The translations under genes and the position numbers were made by a program. Shown piece after piece: positions 7,654 through 16,046 of a stretch of DNA of 64,000 bases. How positions within the stretch are numbered: position 1 is the first letter of the stretch; the number at the start of each line of letters is the position of its first letter. A model generated the notes under the pieces. It did no database searches. It had not been told where the DNA came from and saw only the letters and a program-made list of their open reading frames with translations. This stretch comes from Natronococcus sp. A-GB7 (lineage in GTDB: Archaea > Halobacteriota > Halobacteria > Halobacteriales > Natrialbaceae), in assembly GCF_029688865.1 (NCBI RefSeq), contig NZ_JARUKV010000027.1:1-64000 (forward strand), in the 5' to 3' direction.

Positions 7654-9372
7654 ATGCCGACCGGAGGGATCGCACTCGCGGCAGACTTTGCGCTGTTGAT
7701 CGCCGCGGCAACGCTACTGAGTTATATCGCCCGACTGACGGGACAGCCGACGATCGTCGCCTACATCATGACCGGCGTCGTCGTCGGGCCGATCGGCCTC
7801 GGGATCGTCGCCGAGGATCAGTTGATCGAGGTGATGGCCGAACTCGGGCTCGGCTTCCTGCTGTTCCTGCTCGGGATCGAGATGCGTTTCGACGACATCA
7901 AGGAGATCATGCGCCCCGTCGGGGCGATCGCGGTCGGGCAGGCGCTCCTGCAGGCGATCGCCTCGACGAGCGTTGCACTCTTGCTCGGCTTTACGCTCTA
8001 TCAGTCGCTGATGATCGCGCTGGCGACGACGTTCGGCGCGACGCCGATCATCGTCAAGGTGCTCGGCGACAAGGACGACCTGAAGACGCTGTACGGCAAG
8101 ACCGACGTCGGGATCCTCATCTTCCAGGACATCTACCTCGTGCTGGCACTCGCGATCCTGGCCGTCGGCACCGTCGACGACGTCACCGAGGTCGCGTTCA
8201 GCATCGGACAGGTGCTGTTCCTGATGGGCGTCATCGGCGTCGTCGCCTACCTCGGGAGCAAGTACTTCCTGCCCGCGCTGTTGCGGGCCAGCGCCGCGAA
8301 CAAGAGCACCCTGTTTACCGTTGGCATCGCCTGGGCGTTCCTCTTCATCTTCGCGGCCGAGACGCTCGACCTCTCGGTCGAGATCGGTGCGTTCCTCGCG
8401 GGACTCGCGCTCGCACAGCTTCCCTACAGCACGGAGCTCAAAGAGCGGATGCGACCCGCGACGAACTTCTTCATCGCGGTCTTCTTCGCGAGCATCGCCC
8501 TCCAGATGGAGGTCGACCAGCTGCTCGCCTACTGGCAGGAGGCGCTGATCGCGAGCGTCGCCCTGATCGTGATCAACTTCTTCATCGTCTTCGGGCTGTT
8601 CTACAGCCAGAACTTCGACATGGAGACCTCCTTCCTGGGGACGATCTCGATGCTCCAGGTCAGCGAGTTCTCGGTCGTGCTTGGCGCCCTCGCTGTCGAG
8701 GAGGGGTTCATCGAGGAGGGGCTGCTCGGCTTCTTCAGCCTGATGGCGCTCGTCACGATGCCGATCTCGACGTACTACGTCCGGTACAACCGCGAGATCT
8801 ACGCGCACGTCAAACCGTACCTCGAGCGATTCGAGCCCGACGACCCCATTCAGGCCGAACCGGTCGAGTACGAGAACCACGCCGTCGTCGTCGGCTACAA
8901 CCGACTCTCGAGCGAACTCATGAACGTACTGGATGACCACGTCGAGGAGATCGTCGTCGTCGAGGATAGAGCCGAACACGTCGAAGAACTCCAGGAGGCC
9001 GACCACGGCTTCATCTTCGGCAACGCTAGACACGGCGAGATCCGCCAGGAGGCGAACCTCGCCGGCGCGGAGGTTCTGATCACCGTCGCCGACCGGGTCG
9101 ACGTCAACGAGCGCCTCGTCGAGGAGTCGCCGGAGACGCTTTCGATCGTGAGAGCCAACACTGAACTCGAAGCCACGCGGCTCACCGAGGCCGGGGCGGA
9201 CTACGTGGTCATGGAGCGTGGGCTCGTTGGCGAGGAGCTGGCGGACCTGCTCCAGACGCTCGACGACCGCGAGGCGTTCGAGGACCGCCTTGCGGAGCTC
9301 AACGCGCGGGCCCGCAGCGAGCCGAGGCGGACCAGCGAGCCCGCCAGCACCGGAGGTGAGACCGATGTATGA
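7654..9372 (+). CDS. CPA2-family cation:proton antiporter with TrkA-N domain (type A of pair 1)
   Basis: A 572-residue membrane protein. Residues 8-385 form 12-13 hydrophobic segments of the KefB/C type, with QPTIVAYIMTGVVVGP at 31-46 and the antiporter acidic site FQDI at 157-160. Residues about 405-545 form a cytoplasmic TrkA-N Rossmann domain, normally the nucleotide or ligand sensor. Its glycine loop is degenerate: GYNRLS instead of GxGxxG. It probably exchanges K+ or Na+ for protons. The next antiporter gene starts inside its last codons (8-base overlap), so the two proteins are made together. Confidence 0.9.
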   Translation: MPTGGIALAADFALLIAAATLLSYIARLTGQPTIVAYIMTGVVVGPIGLGIVAEDQLIEVMAELGLGFLLFLLGIEMRFDDIKEIMRPVGAIAVGQALLQAIASTSVALLLGFTLYQSLMIALATTFGATPIIVKVLGDKDDLKTLYGKTDVGILIFQDIYLVLALAILAVGTVDDVTEVAFSIGQVLFLMGVIGVVAYLGSKYFLPALLRASAANKSTLFTVGIAWAFLFIFAAETLDLSVEIGAFLAGLALAQLPYSTELKERMRPATNFFIAVFFASIALQMEVDQLLAYWQEALIASVALIVINFFIVFGLFYSQNFDMETSFLGTISMLQVSEFSVVLGALAVEEGFIEEGLLGFFSLMALVTMPISTYYVRYNREIYAHVKPYLERFEPDDPIQAEPVEYENHAVVVGYNRLSSELMNVLDDHVEEIVVVEDRAEHVEELQEADHGFIFGNARHGEIRQEANLAGAEVLITVADRVDVNERLVEESPETLSIVRANTELEATRLTEAGADYVVMERGLVGEELADLLQTLDDREAFEDRLAELNARARSEPRRTSEPASTGGETDV

Positions 9373-11026
9373 TATTCTGTTCGCGCTGACGCTGATCTTC
9401 GGCGTCGCAGCGCTGCTGTTGCTCGTCGCCGCCCAGCGAGATCTCCCGGTGATTCCGTTCTACCTGATCGCGGGAGTTCTCATCGGCTTCGCGATCGACG
9501 AGAGCGAGCTGCTCGATCTGGCCCAGTGGGGGATCGCCTTCCTCGTCTTCCTCTTCGGGACCAACGTCGACCTCGAGTCGTTCCGCTCGACCGGGCGAAC
9601 CAGCGTCGTCATCGGCGTCGTGCAGGCGATTGTCGTCGGCGGGCTGGCCGGTGGCGGCGCGCTCGCGTTCGGCGTCGATCCGCTGAACGCCGTTTACTTC
9701 GGCGTCGCCGCGGCCCTGAGCTCGTCGCTCGTCGCGACCAGCTACCTCGACACCGACGAGGGCGTTCGACCGACCCACGCGCAGGTCGCCGAGTCGATCC
9801 ACTTCACGGAGGACCTGCTGGGCGTCCTCGTCGTGTTGGGTCTGAGCGCGTTCGTCTACGCGACCGAGCCGGCCCCCTCCCAGCTCGCGGTCGGCGCCGG
9901 GCTGTTCGTGCTCGCACTCGGCGTGCGGTACCTCGCGTTCCACCGCATTACGAGCAGGCTCCGGGGGGATTCCGAGGTGATGATGCTGTTCGGGATCACG
10001 CTCGCGATCGGCTTCATCGCGCTCGCTGAAGTTGCGAACCTCTCGATTATCGTCGGCGCGTTCGCCGCCGGAATCGCCGTCGCCGACGACTACCCACACT
10101 CGCTCGAACTGGTCGACACGATCGACGACCTCGAGGACTTCTTCACGCCGATCTTCTTCGTCACCGTCGGCGCTCTGCTGGCGATTCCGACGCTCGAGAC
10201 GATCGGTTATACGGCCGCGCTGGTCACGGCGGTGCTCGTCCTCAATCCGCTGATCGTCGGGTTCCTCCTGCTTCGCGCCGGATTCGACGGACGGACGGCC
10301 GTCCTGACGGGGCTGACACTGGATCAGGTCAGCGTGTTCAGCCTCTTCATCGCGATCGAGGCGCTCATCGCCGAGACGATCGCGCGGCCGCTGTTCGACG
10401 CGATCGTGCTCTCGGCGGCGATCACGATGTTCGCGGCGACGTATACGGCCCGCAACGCCGAGGACATCAACCGCTGGCTCCGCGAGCGCGGGCTCGTTCG
10501 TGCCGTCGGCAAACCGATCGGGGAGAAGACGAACGTCGACGACGGGCTCGAGGACCACGTCATCGTTACCGACTTCGAACACGGCGGCGAGCACGTCCTC
10601 AAGGCCTGCTCGGAGCTCGATCGACCGGTCGTCGTCGTCGAGGACAACCCGACGCGGTTCGACGACGTCCGCGACCTCGCCGACAACTACGTCTACGGTG
10701 ACGTGTTGAACGATCGGACCTGGGACGTCGCGGGACTCGAAACGGCGGCGCTCGTCGTCTCGCTCTCGCCCGAACTCGCCCGCGCCGAGGCGATCGCCGA
10801 TCTCGAGACGGACACCCCCCGGGTCATCCGGATCGATTCGGCCGACGACGCCGGGACGTTCCTCGAGCGCGAGGCGACCGGCGTCGTCTACCCCGAGGCG
10901 ATCACGGCCGAGCGGGTCGGGGACGATCTCGAGGCGTTGCTTACCGACGACATCTCTCACGAGGAGTTCCTCGAGCGTAGCCGGACATTCTTCGAGGACC
11001 CGCCGTACCCAGATCAGGAATCGTAG
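9365..11026 (+). CDS. CPA2-family cation:proton antiporter with TrkA-like C-terminus (type B of pair 1)
   Basis: A 553-residue protein from the ATG at 9365 (YDILFALTLIFGV), which overlaps the preceding antiporter gene by eight bases. A much longer upstream frame exists, but it lies inside the previous gene. About 12 membrane segments occupy residues 1-370. At the acidic site it has FTEDLL where type A has FQDI. The C-terminal domain (395-553) has the TrkA-N fold pattern, but its glycine loop reads DFEHGG, so nucleotide binding is doubtful. Likely partner of the type A protein. The last ~69 bases of its gene recur at 15769-15837. Confidence 0.9.
   Translation: MYDILFALTLIFGVAALLLLVAAQRDLPVIPFYLIAGVLIGFAIDESELLDLAQWGIAFLVFLFGTNVDLESFRSTGRTSVVIGVVQAIVVGGLAGGGALAFGVDPLNAVYFGVAAALSSSLVATSYLDTDEGVRPTHAQVAESIHFTEDLLGVLVVLGLSAFVYATEPAPSQLAVGAGLFVLALGVRYLAFHRITSRLRGDSEVMMLFGITLAIGFIALAEVANLSIIVGAFAAGIAVADDYPHSLELVDTIDDLEDFFTPIFFVTVGALLAIPTLETIGYTAALVTAVLVLNPLIVGFLLLRAGFDGRTAVLTGLTLDQVSVFSLFIAIEALIAETIARPLFDAIVLSAAITMFAATYTARNAEDINRWLRERGLVRAVGKPIGEKTNVDDGLEDHVIVTDFEHGGEHVLKACSELDRPVVVVEDNPTRFDDVRDLADNYVYGDVLNDRTWDVAGLETAALVVSLSPELARAEAIADLETDTPRVIRIDSADDAGTFLEREATGVVYPEAITAERVGDDLEALLTDDISHEEFLERSRTFFEDPPYPDQES
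10943..11011 (+). repeat. Antiporter C-terminal coding segment, copy 1 of a direct repeat
   Basis: These 69 bases encode TDDISHEEFLERSRTFFEDPP near the end of the antiporter. They match 15769-15837 in the same orientation at about 63 of 69 positions by hand alignment. The two copies are 4.8 kb apart and bracket the transposase remnant and the second antiporter pair. Confidence 0.85.
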
Positions 11027-11238
11027 CTTACCGTTTGCACGCTTCGGGTCGGATTCCATTTATGTCGAATGCCCAATCACTCTCTAGTTGAGCCAGATTG
11101 AGGAACGAGCAGGTCGTTGGATTGACTTGGACTACTGCTCGCAGCCTGCTCAGCGAGAGCTACGGCGCGGATTTAGGAGAAGTTTGGGAGAACGAGCGGA
11201 CGGCGACGTTCACGAGAGCAAAGCTCTTGTGCAGCCAA

Positions 11239-11259
11239 TCAGAACGCGAAGCGTTCTGA
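11239..11259. other. Perfect 9-bp hairpin in the IS-remnant region
   Basis: TCAGAACGC and GCGTTCTGA pair perfectly around a GAA loop. It lies in non-coding, less GC-rich DNA between the antiporter gene and the transposase remnant (11027-11463). I see no other intact feature there. It may be a relic of a mobile-element end. Confidence 0.4.
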
Positions 11260-11463
11260 GGACACCGGTCAGGACGTTCGCGTCCAACTCCACGCCATTG
11301 GTTATTGATCCGAGAGATGAACGATTCTCGAGGAAAGAGGCGTTGAAACCCCTCACAGAGCCGCCTGTCACGAGGTTCCTCAGATGGTTGACATCCTTTC
11401 TGGCCCGCCGTCAGCTTCGCCGACCCGGGGCGCGGTTGACAAGAACGGTGCCCAAATCAGTGG

Positions 11464-11825
11464 TGAACTGTCTTAGTGCAATAGACCTCGACACGAAGCT
11501 AATTCTTGACGTCCAGGTATTCGGACGCCACGGCACCGATCCGGCAGCTGCGTTCCTGTATGGACTCCGTGAGAAACACGATCTCTCCGGGGCAGTGTTT
11601 CTCGTCGATCAGTTTGGCTATCGGACTGCCCCTGTCCGGTTAGGAATGAACGGTCGAGTAGACTACATCGACCGAAACCTCGGTCGAAAAGTGGTTTCCT
11701 ACGCTCAAAATCCGGATCGACCGGTTCCATAACTCAGCGATCGGCAGCAAAACGTCACAGCACACTTTAATCGACGGAGCACCGTGCAGACGCTGCTCAA
11801 TCGAGAGTTGACGGCGACGGAATGA
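11464..11825 (+). pseudogene. Degraded IS6-like transposase remnant
   Basis: The first part encodes AIDLDTKLILDVQVFGRHGTD and VFLVDQFGY, matching the first two Asp positions of the DDE core of haloarchaeal IS6-type transposases. After about 11700 the match continues in another frame (VEKWFPTLKIRIDRFHNSAIG, with the Glu of the triad), then in a third frame (HFNRRSTVQTLLNRE), ending at the TGA at 11823. At least two frameshifts and the missing N-terminal third show it is dead. Terminal inverted repeats are not identifiable. 11826-11995 holds nothing I recognise. Confidence 0.75.
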
Positions 11826-11995
11826 TCGGAAATGATACCAGTTTTAGGGCTCAGACAGTCCACAACAGGTGTTCCACGCCTAATCCGTCTCAGTTGTGTT
11901 TGATAGTGGAATTATGAGGGGAGAAAGCGCAAGTGTTGTGTCCCCTCTCATACGCTAACAAAAGACGATACCATACATTTGAGCTGCGGAGAATG

Positions 11996-13807
11996 TTAGC
12001 TGTCGAGATCTCCGGTGTGCGACGTCGATTCCGCAGCGGAAGACCGAGGTGGTGCACGCTCCGTGTTCAGTTCGTTCATGCTCTCCGCTCGTAGTTCGTC
12101 GGGATCGTACTCCCCCTTCAAGAGTGCCCCGAGGCTGTCGGTGAGCTGGTCGGCTGCGAGGAGGCCCGGAACGATGACGTACGTAGCCCCTCGCTCGATG
12201 AGCTCGGCGGCCATCGGCAACTCGCTGGTCCGGACGACGACGTCAGTGGTATCGGCAAACGACAGGAAGTGTTCCGTGGCTGACTTTGATTCAGCGGTGG
12301 AGATGATTAGTTGCGCCGCCTCGAGGTTGGACACGTCCGTCGTTTCCGGTTCGATTGCGTCGGCGAATACGTAGGCATCGCACTCGGCCCGGAGATCGGA
12401 CAGTGCATGCGGATTGTTCTCGATCACGACGTACGGCTGGTCAATCTCCTCGCAGAATTCGACGAGTCGTCGGCCGTGTCGGCCGTACCCAACGATGACG
12501 ACGTGGTCGGAAATATCCTCAGGGACGAAGTTCCAGTCGTCGACATCGTGATACGGCTGACCGAGCCAGCCGCGACTGGCCATGATCTCGTAGATTTCCT
12601 CGTCGTACGTGTGAGTTAGATTCGAGAGGATCATCGACACTGCTGCCGCAAGGATGATCGCTTCGAACACCGGCTCGATCAGGAATCCGAGGACGAGCGC
12701 CTCGATGGCCACGATGACACCGAACTCACCGACGTGGTCCAGATTGAGTCCCGTAACCGTCGCCGATCGCCTGTCGTACCCGTTGTATACGAGCAGGACG
12801 CCGATGACGATCGGCTTGATAACGACCGTCAGGACAACGAGCCCGAGAGCGATCGTGGCGACGGGGACGAAGGGAGCTATGGCAGCCGACGGATCGGCCA
12901 CTACCGCGGTCAGCGGGGGTAGTGTGACTAAGGCTCCAACAGTGGCGAAGAAGATCGCAACGAAGAATTCCTGGATCGAGTTCAACCCGTTGAACACCTC
13001 CGAGTACTCGACTGGGTTGTCTCTGATTGCCAGTCCGGCGGCGAACGCGCCGACGACGATCGATGTTTCGAGGAACTCCGCTGCAGCGAGGAAGGCGATC
13101 AACAACGCTACGATGCTGATGAGCATCGCCTCGTCGGAACCACTGGTGAGTCGTTCCATGAGACCGAACAGGTACCGATTGATGGCGATTGCTGTACCGA
13201 CGAGTAGGACACCGTACCCGAGCTGTGTTGCGATCGGATCCAGCGCGAAGGTGCCGGCGCTGACGACGAGTAACAGCATCACCGCCAAAAAGTCGTTGAC
13301 CGAATCGATCTCGTTCGAAAGATAGTCGTGGACGATGTCGGACTGCGGTTCGGTAAACAGCGTCGTTCCAACGATCATCGACGAGAGGGCGGCTACGATC
13401 CCGACGAAGAGCGCCTGTTCGAGCGTCAGTGTATCTATGACTCCTCCGTCTGTGAGGATCCCGTACTCCAGTGCGATGCCGACCACGAGCGCGAAGGCAA
13501 GTCCGAGGACGCCGAGGACGAGCGCCTGAACGATCGCGACGACTTCGGTATCCGAGGTGACTGTACGGACGTGTTCAGTCTGAATCTGCACGCTGAAACT
13601 GAAGACGAGGAACGCGATTCCGAGCCGGGCGAGCTCGAGCATGAGCTCCTCGTCGATGAGACCCAGCTGTCCGACGAACAACCCCGCCAAGATGAGCGAC
13701 GGGATGATCGACAGCTGCAATCCCTTCGCGATCAGCAACAGCGGCCCGGCGACGACGAAAAGGATCGCCATTGCGGTGAGCAATGCGACGTCAGTCATCG
13801 TCACCAC
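11996..13807 (-). CDS. CPA2-family cation:proton antiporter with TrkA-N domain (type B of pair 2)
   Basis: A 603-residue protein (600 if the ATG at 13798 is used). It has 12-13 membrane segments in residues 5-400, then a TrkA-N domain (about 425-560) with an intact glycine motif GYGRHG, so this one can probably bind a nucleotide. At the antiporter acidic site it has VNDFLAV rather than QD. Its N-terminus (LSIIPSLILAGLFVGQLGL) resembles the type B protein of the first pair. It follows the type A gene of pair 2 with a 17-base overlap on the minus strand. Codon use and GC are lower than in pair 1, pointing to a different origin. Confidence 0.9.
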   Translation of the reverse strand: MVTMTDVALLTAMAILFVVAGPLLLIAKGLQLSIIPSLILAGLFVGQLGLIDEELMLELARLGIAFLVFSFSVQIQTEHVRTVTSDTEVVAIVQALVLGVLGLAFALVVGIALEYGILTDGGVIDTLTLEQALFVGIVAALSSMIVGTTLFTEPQSDIVHDYLSNEIDSVNDFLAVMLLLVVSAGTFALDPIATQLGYGVLLVGTAIAINRYLFGLMERLTSGSDEAMLISIVALLIAFLAAAEFLETSIVVGAFAAGLAIRDNPVEYSEVFNGLNSIQEFFVAIFFATVGALVTLPPLTAVVADPSAAIAPFVPVATIALGLVVLTVVIKPIVIGVLLVYNGYDRRSATVTGLNLDHVGEFGVIVAIEALVLGFLIEPVFEAIILAAAVSMILSNLTHTYDEEIYEIMASRGWLGQPYHDVDDWNFVPEDISDHVVIVGYGRHGRRLVEFCEEIDQPYVVIENNPHALSDLRAECDAYVFADAIEPETTDVSNLEAAQLIISTAESKSATEHFLSFADTTDVVVRTSELPMAAELIERGATYVIVPGLLAADQLTDSLGALLKGEYDPDELRAESMNELNTERAPPRSSAAESTSHTGDLDS

Positions 13808-15545
13808 CTACTCGATCCGTGATATCGGGGAACAGCCGCCCGCTTCGCAACAGTTCCATGTCGCCGGCAATCTCTCGGTCGAAGGTCGATCTGTCCGCGA
13901 AGTACGACTCGAGGTATTCGATGAACTGTGCGACGCCGAGCTGTGGCGCCAGAATAACGTACTTAGCACCCGAATCGTACAACTGCTCTGCCTCCTCGGC
14001 AGTCGCTGCCTCGACGAACACCGTCGTCTCCTCCGTTGTCTCTCTGAGCAAGATCTCGTTAGTCTCCAGTTGATCCGACGACGAGAACACGAAGTCGGCG
14101 TACTTCACACCGGCGTCCTTGCGAATCTTCTCGTACCGGACGTCACCGAACAGGGTATCGTACCCTGCGTCTTCGACCGCTTCGATGTGCTCGACGTTTC
14201 GGTCGATGACCACGATCTGGTCGTACTGGTCCTCGAGGATTCGCAACGCCCTACGCGCAATCTCGTCGTAGCCGATGACAACGACGTGGTTTCGATACTC
14301 CGTATCGGCCGGCTGGACGGGGTCAGATTGCTCCCATCGCGAGAGGTACGGTTCCACGCGCTCGAACAGCTGTCGGTTGTACTGAATGAAGTACACCGAG
14401 ACGCTCATCGTCATCAGCGCGACGAGGGTGATGAAGCCGAGCTCAGCTTGGCCGATAAACGGAGGCTCGCTCTCGACCGCAGCGACAGCGACGACGATGC
14501 CGAACTCACTGACCTGAATCATCCCGATGCTGCCGAGGAACGTCGTCTCGAGATCGAATCGCTGCCAGTTGAGAAGGAGGAAGAAGACGACAAACTTGAC
14601 GATCATCAATCCCACGGCGACGGCGACCGCTTCCTGCCAGTATGCGAGGAGATCGCTCGCTTCGAAGTCGAGAGCGACGGAGACGAAAAACACCATCACG
14701 AACAGGTCCGTCAACGGGTTGACCCGACCCTGGAGATCCTTGCTGTAGGGCAGCTGGGCGATCGCCAGCCCGGCGAGGAACGCCCCCATCTCGATTGAGA
14801 GGTACGCGTCGACCCCGATCGGCGACAGGAGGACGTTGATCTGGTCGGATACGAGGACGAACAGAAAGAGCCACGAAATAGCGACGAGAAAAAGCAGCCT
14901 CGTATCGTCGGCGATTCGTCTAAAGAGCGACGGGAGCACGTATCTGGACGCAGCGATCGCCGCAACGGTAGTGACCGTGACGAGCACCATCACGATTCCA
15001 AGCGTCATCGCGACGTCGGCGATACCGTCGGGCCGGCCTGCGGCCAGCACCGCGAGAATAATGACGACAACGATGTCCTGGGCGAGGAGTACGCCGACAT
15101 CGATCTTGCCGTGCAGCGACGTCGCCTCGCCCTTGTCGTTGAGCATTTTGATCACGACGGCCGTCGAACTGTACACCACCGCCAGCCCGATGATCACCGC
15201 CTCCTCGAATGAAAATGGGAGAAGGACTGCAAAACCAAACCCGACGGCTCCGACCGCGATCATCTGGGGAATAGATATCTTTACGATCGGTGCGATGAGA
15301 TGGCGGATTTCATCGATTCGCATCTTGATACCGAGCAAAAACAATAGAAACGCGAGCCCGAGTTCGGCCATCGTGTCCGTGATGATGCTCGGTTCCACGA
15401 GTCCGAGTCCGACCGGGCCGATCACGACGCCGGTAAGAATATATCCGATGATCGTCGGCTGTCCCAATCGAACCGCAAGAACCCCGACGAGTGCAGCAGC
15501 GACGAGGATAATAGCTACATCATTCGCGAGGCCGACATCGACCAT
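13791..15545 (-). CDS. CPA2-family cation:proton antiporter with TrkA-N domain (type A of pair 2)
   Basis: A 584-residue antiporter and the first gene of the inverted pair. The N-terminus QPTIIGYILTGVVIGPVGLG and the site AQDIVV match the type A protein at 7654. The C-terminal TrkA-N domain (from about 425) has a degenerate glycine loop, GYDEIA. The DNA is visibly less GC-rich: 15301-15360 has 29 G/C of 60 by hand count, against about 60 percent or more in the neighbouring genes. Substrate probably K+ or Na+ against H+. Its promoter would lie in 15546-15633. Confidence 0.9.
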   Translation of the reverse strand: MVDVGLANDVAIILVAAALVGVLAVRLGQPTIIGYILTGVVIGPVGLGLVEPSIITDTMAELGLAFLLFLLGIKMRIDEIRHLIAPIVKISIPQMIAVGAVGFGFAVLLPFSFEEAVIIGLAVVYSSTAVVIKMLNDKGEATSLHGKIDVGVLLAQDIVVVIILAVLAAGRPDGIADVAMTLGIVMVLVTVTTVAAIAASRYVLPSLFRRIADDTRLLFLVAISWLFLFVLVSDQINVLLSPIGVDAYLSIEMGAFLAGLAIAQLPYSKDLQGRVNPLTDLFVMVFFVSVALDFEASDLLAYWQEAVAVAVGLMIVKFVVFFLLLNWQRFDLETTFLGSIGMIQVSEFGIVVAVAAVESEPPFIGQAELGFITLVALMTMSVSVYFIQYNRQLFERVEPYLSRWEQSDPVQPADTEYRNHVVVIGYDEIARRALRILEDQYDQIVVIDRNVEHIEAVEDAGYDTLFGDVRYEKIRKDAGVKYADFVFSSSDQLETNEILLRETTEETTVFVEAATAEEAEQLYDSGAKYVILAPQLGVAQFIEYLESYFADRSTFDREIAGDMELLRSGRLFPDITDRVGGDDD

Positions 15546-15696
15546 CTCTTATTTCACCACTACCCCTGCTTTTCTTGAAAGGCTCAAAAGTCCACGGCAT
15601 GATTTGCCAAAGGACAAAAACGGTGATCGGTCGGTGTTTGTCGTACGGAACGGCGCCGCTCAGTCGGCTGGGTACACCGTTCTATCCAGAAGACTC

Positions 15697-15768
15697 GGAA
15701 TCGCTACAGAGGACGCCGGCCCAGCGAGTTCGACCTCCTTTGCGATCGCGGGACTGGCCGCGCTGCCT
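15697..15768 (+). repeat. Direct repeat of the permease gene segment 16149-16220
   Basis: 72 bases align without gaps to 16149-16220 inside the permease gene, with about 59 identities by hand count, in the same orientation and reading frame. The match ends exactly where the antiporter-tail repeat begins. Confidence 0.8.
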
Positions 15769-15837
15769 ACCGGCGACATCTCTCACGAGGAGTTCCTCGA
15801 GCGTAGCCGGACGTTCTTCGGGGGCCCGCCGTATCCG
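15769..15837 (+). repeat. Antiporter C-terminal segment, copy 2 of the direct repeat
   Basis: Copy of 10943-11011 (about 63 of 69 identical). It directly abuts the permease-derived repeat, so the junction at 15768/15769 records a recombination between a permease gene and a type B antiporter gene. Confidence 0.85.
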
Positions 15838-16046
15838 AGCGGAGAACGTACCTGACTCCTTGCATATTACAAGTCGGTACGTATCCATCGGGAAACCCAC
15901 TGTTCGGTTACTGTGTTATCGCACGCGTTCGGCGGTCGTCTTCTCGAGCGATCTGTTTGTCGGGTCGTACAGCCATCTTCGGGTGCTGCAAACACGGAAC
16001 GAACGGGCCACGCTCGCTCGCACGTCGCCTCCGACGGGTGGTGCTC

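Larger units (their letters stand above)
15634..15855 (+). pseudogene. Chimeric remnant: permease fragment fused in frame to antiporter tail
   Basis: An open frame with a possible GTG start at 15634 encodes, after about 21 unmatched codons, GIATEDAGPASSTSFAIAGLAALP. This is a copy of residues about 35-58 of the amino-acid permease downstream. It then continues without a break as TGDISHEEFLERSRTFFGGPP, the C-terminus of the antiporter at 9365, and stops at 15853-15855. Neither part can form a transporter. 15856-16046 shows no gene beyond the permease upstream region. Confidence 0.75.

Noticed and set aside
7714-9033. Long minus-strand open frame (about 440 codons) opposite the antiporter gene
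   Set aside because: Antisense shadow of a GC-rich gene: very Asp/Glu/Arg/His rich, with no domain, and the plus-strand gene has clear membrane and TrkA-N features.
9299-11059. Minus-strand frame of about 586 codons opposite the second antiporter gene
   Set aside because: Repetitive charged composition (long runs of Arg, Asp and Glu) typical of a shadow frame; the opposite strand encodes a proper membrane protein.
11088-11463. Plus-strand frame before the transposase remnant as part of the same gene
   Set aside because: It is open but shows no transposase similarity; only the part from about 11464 matches IS6-type transposases.
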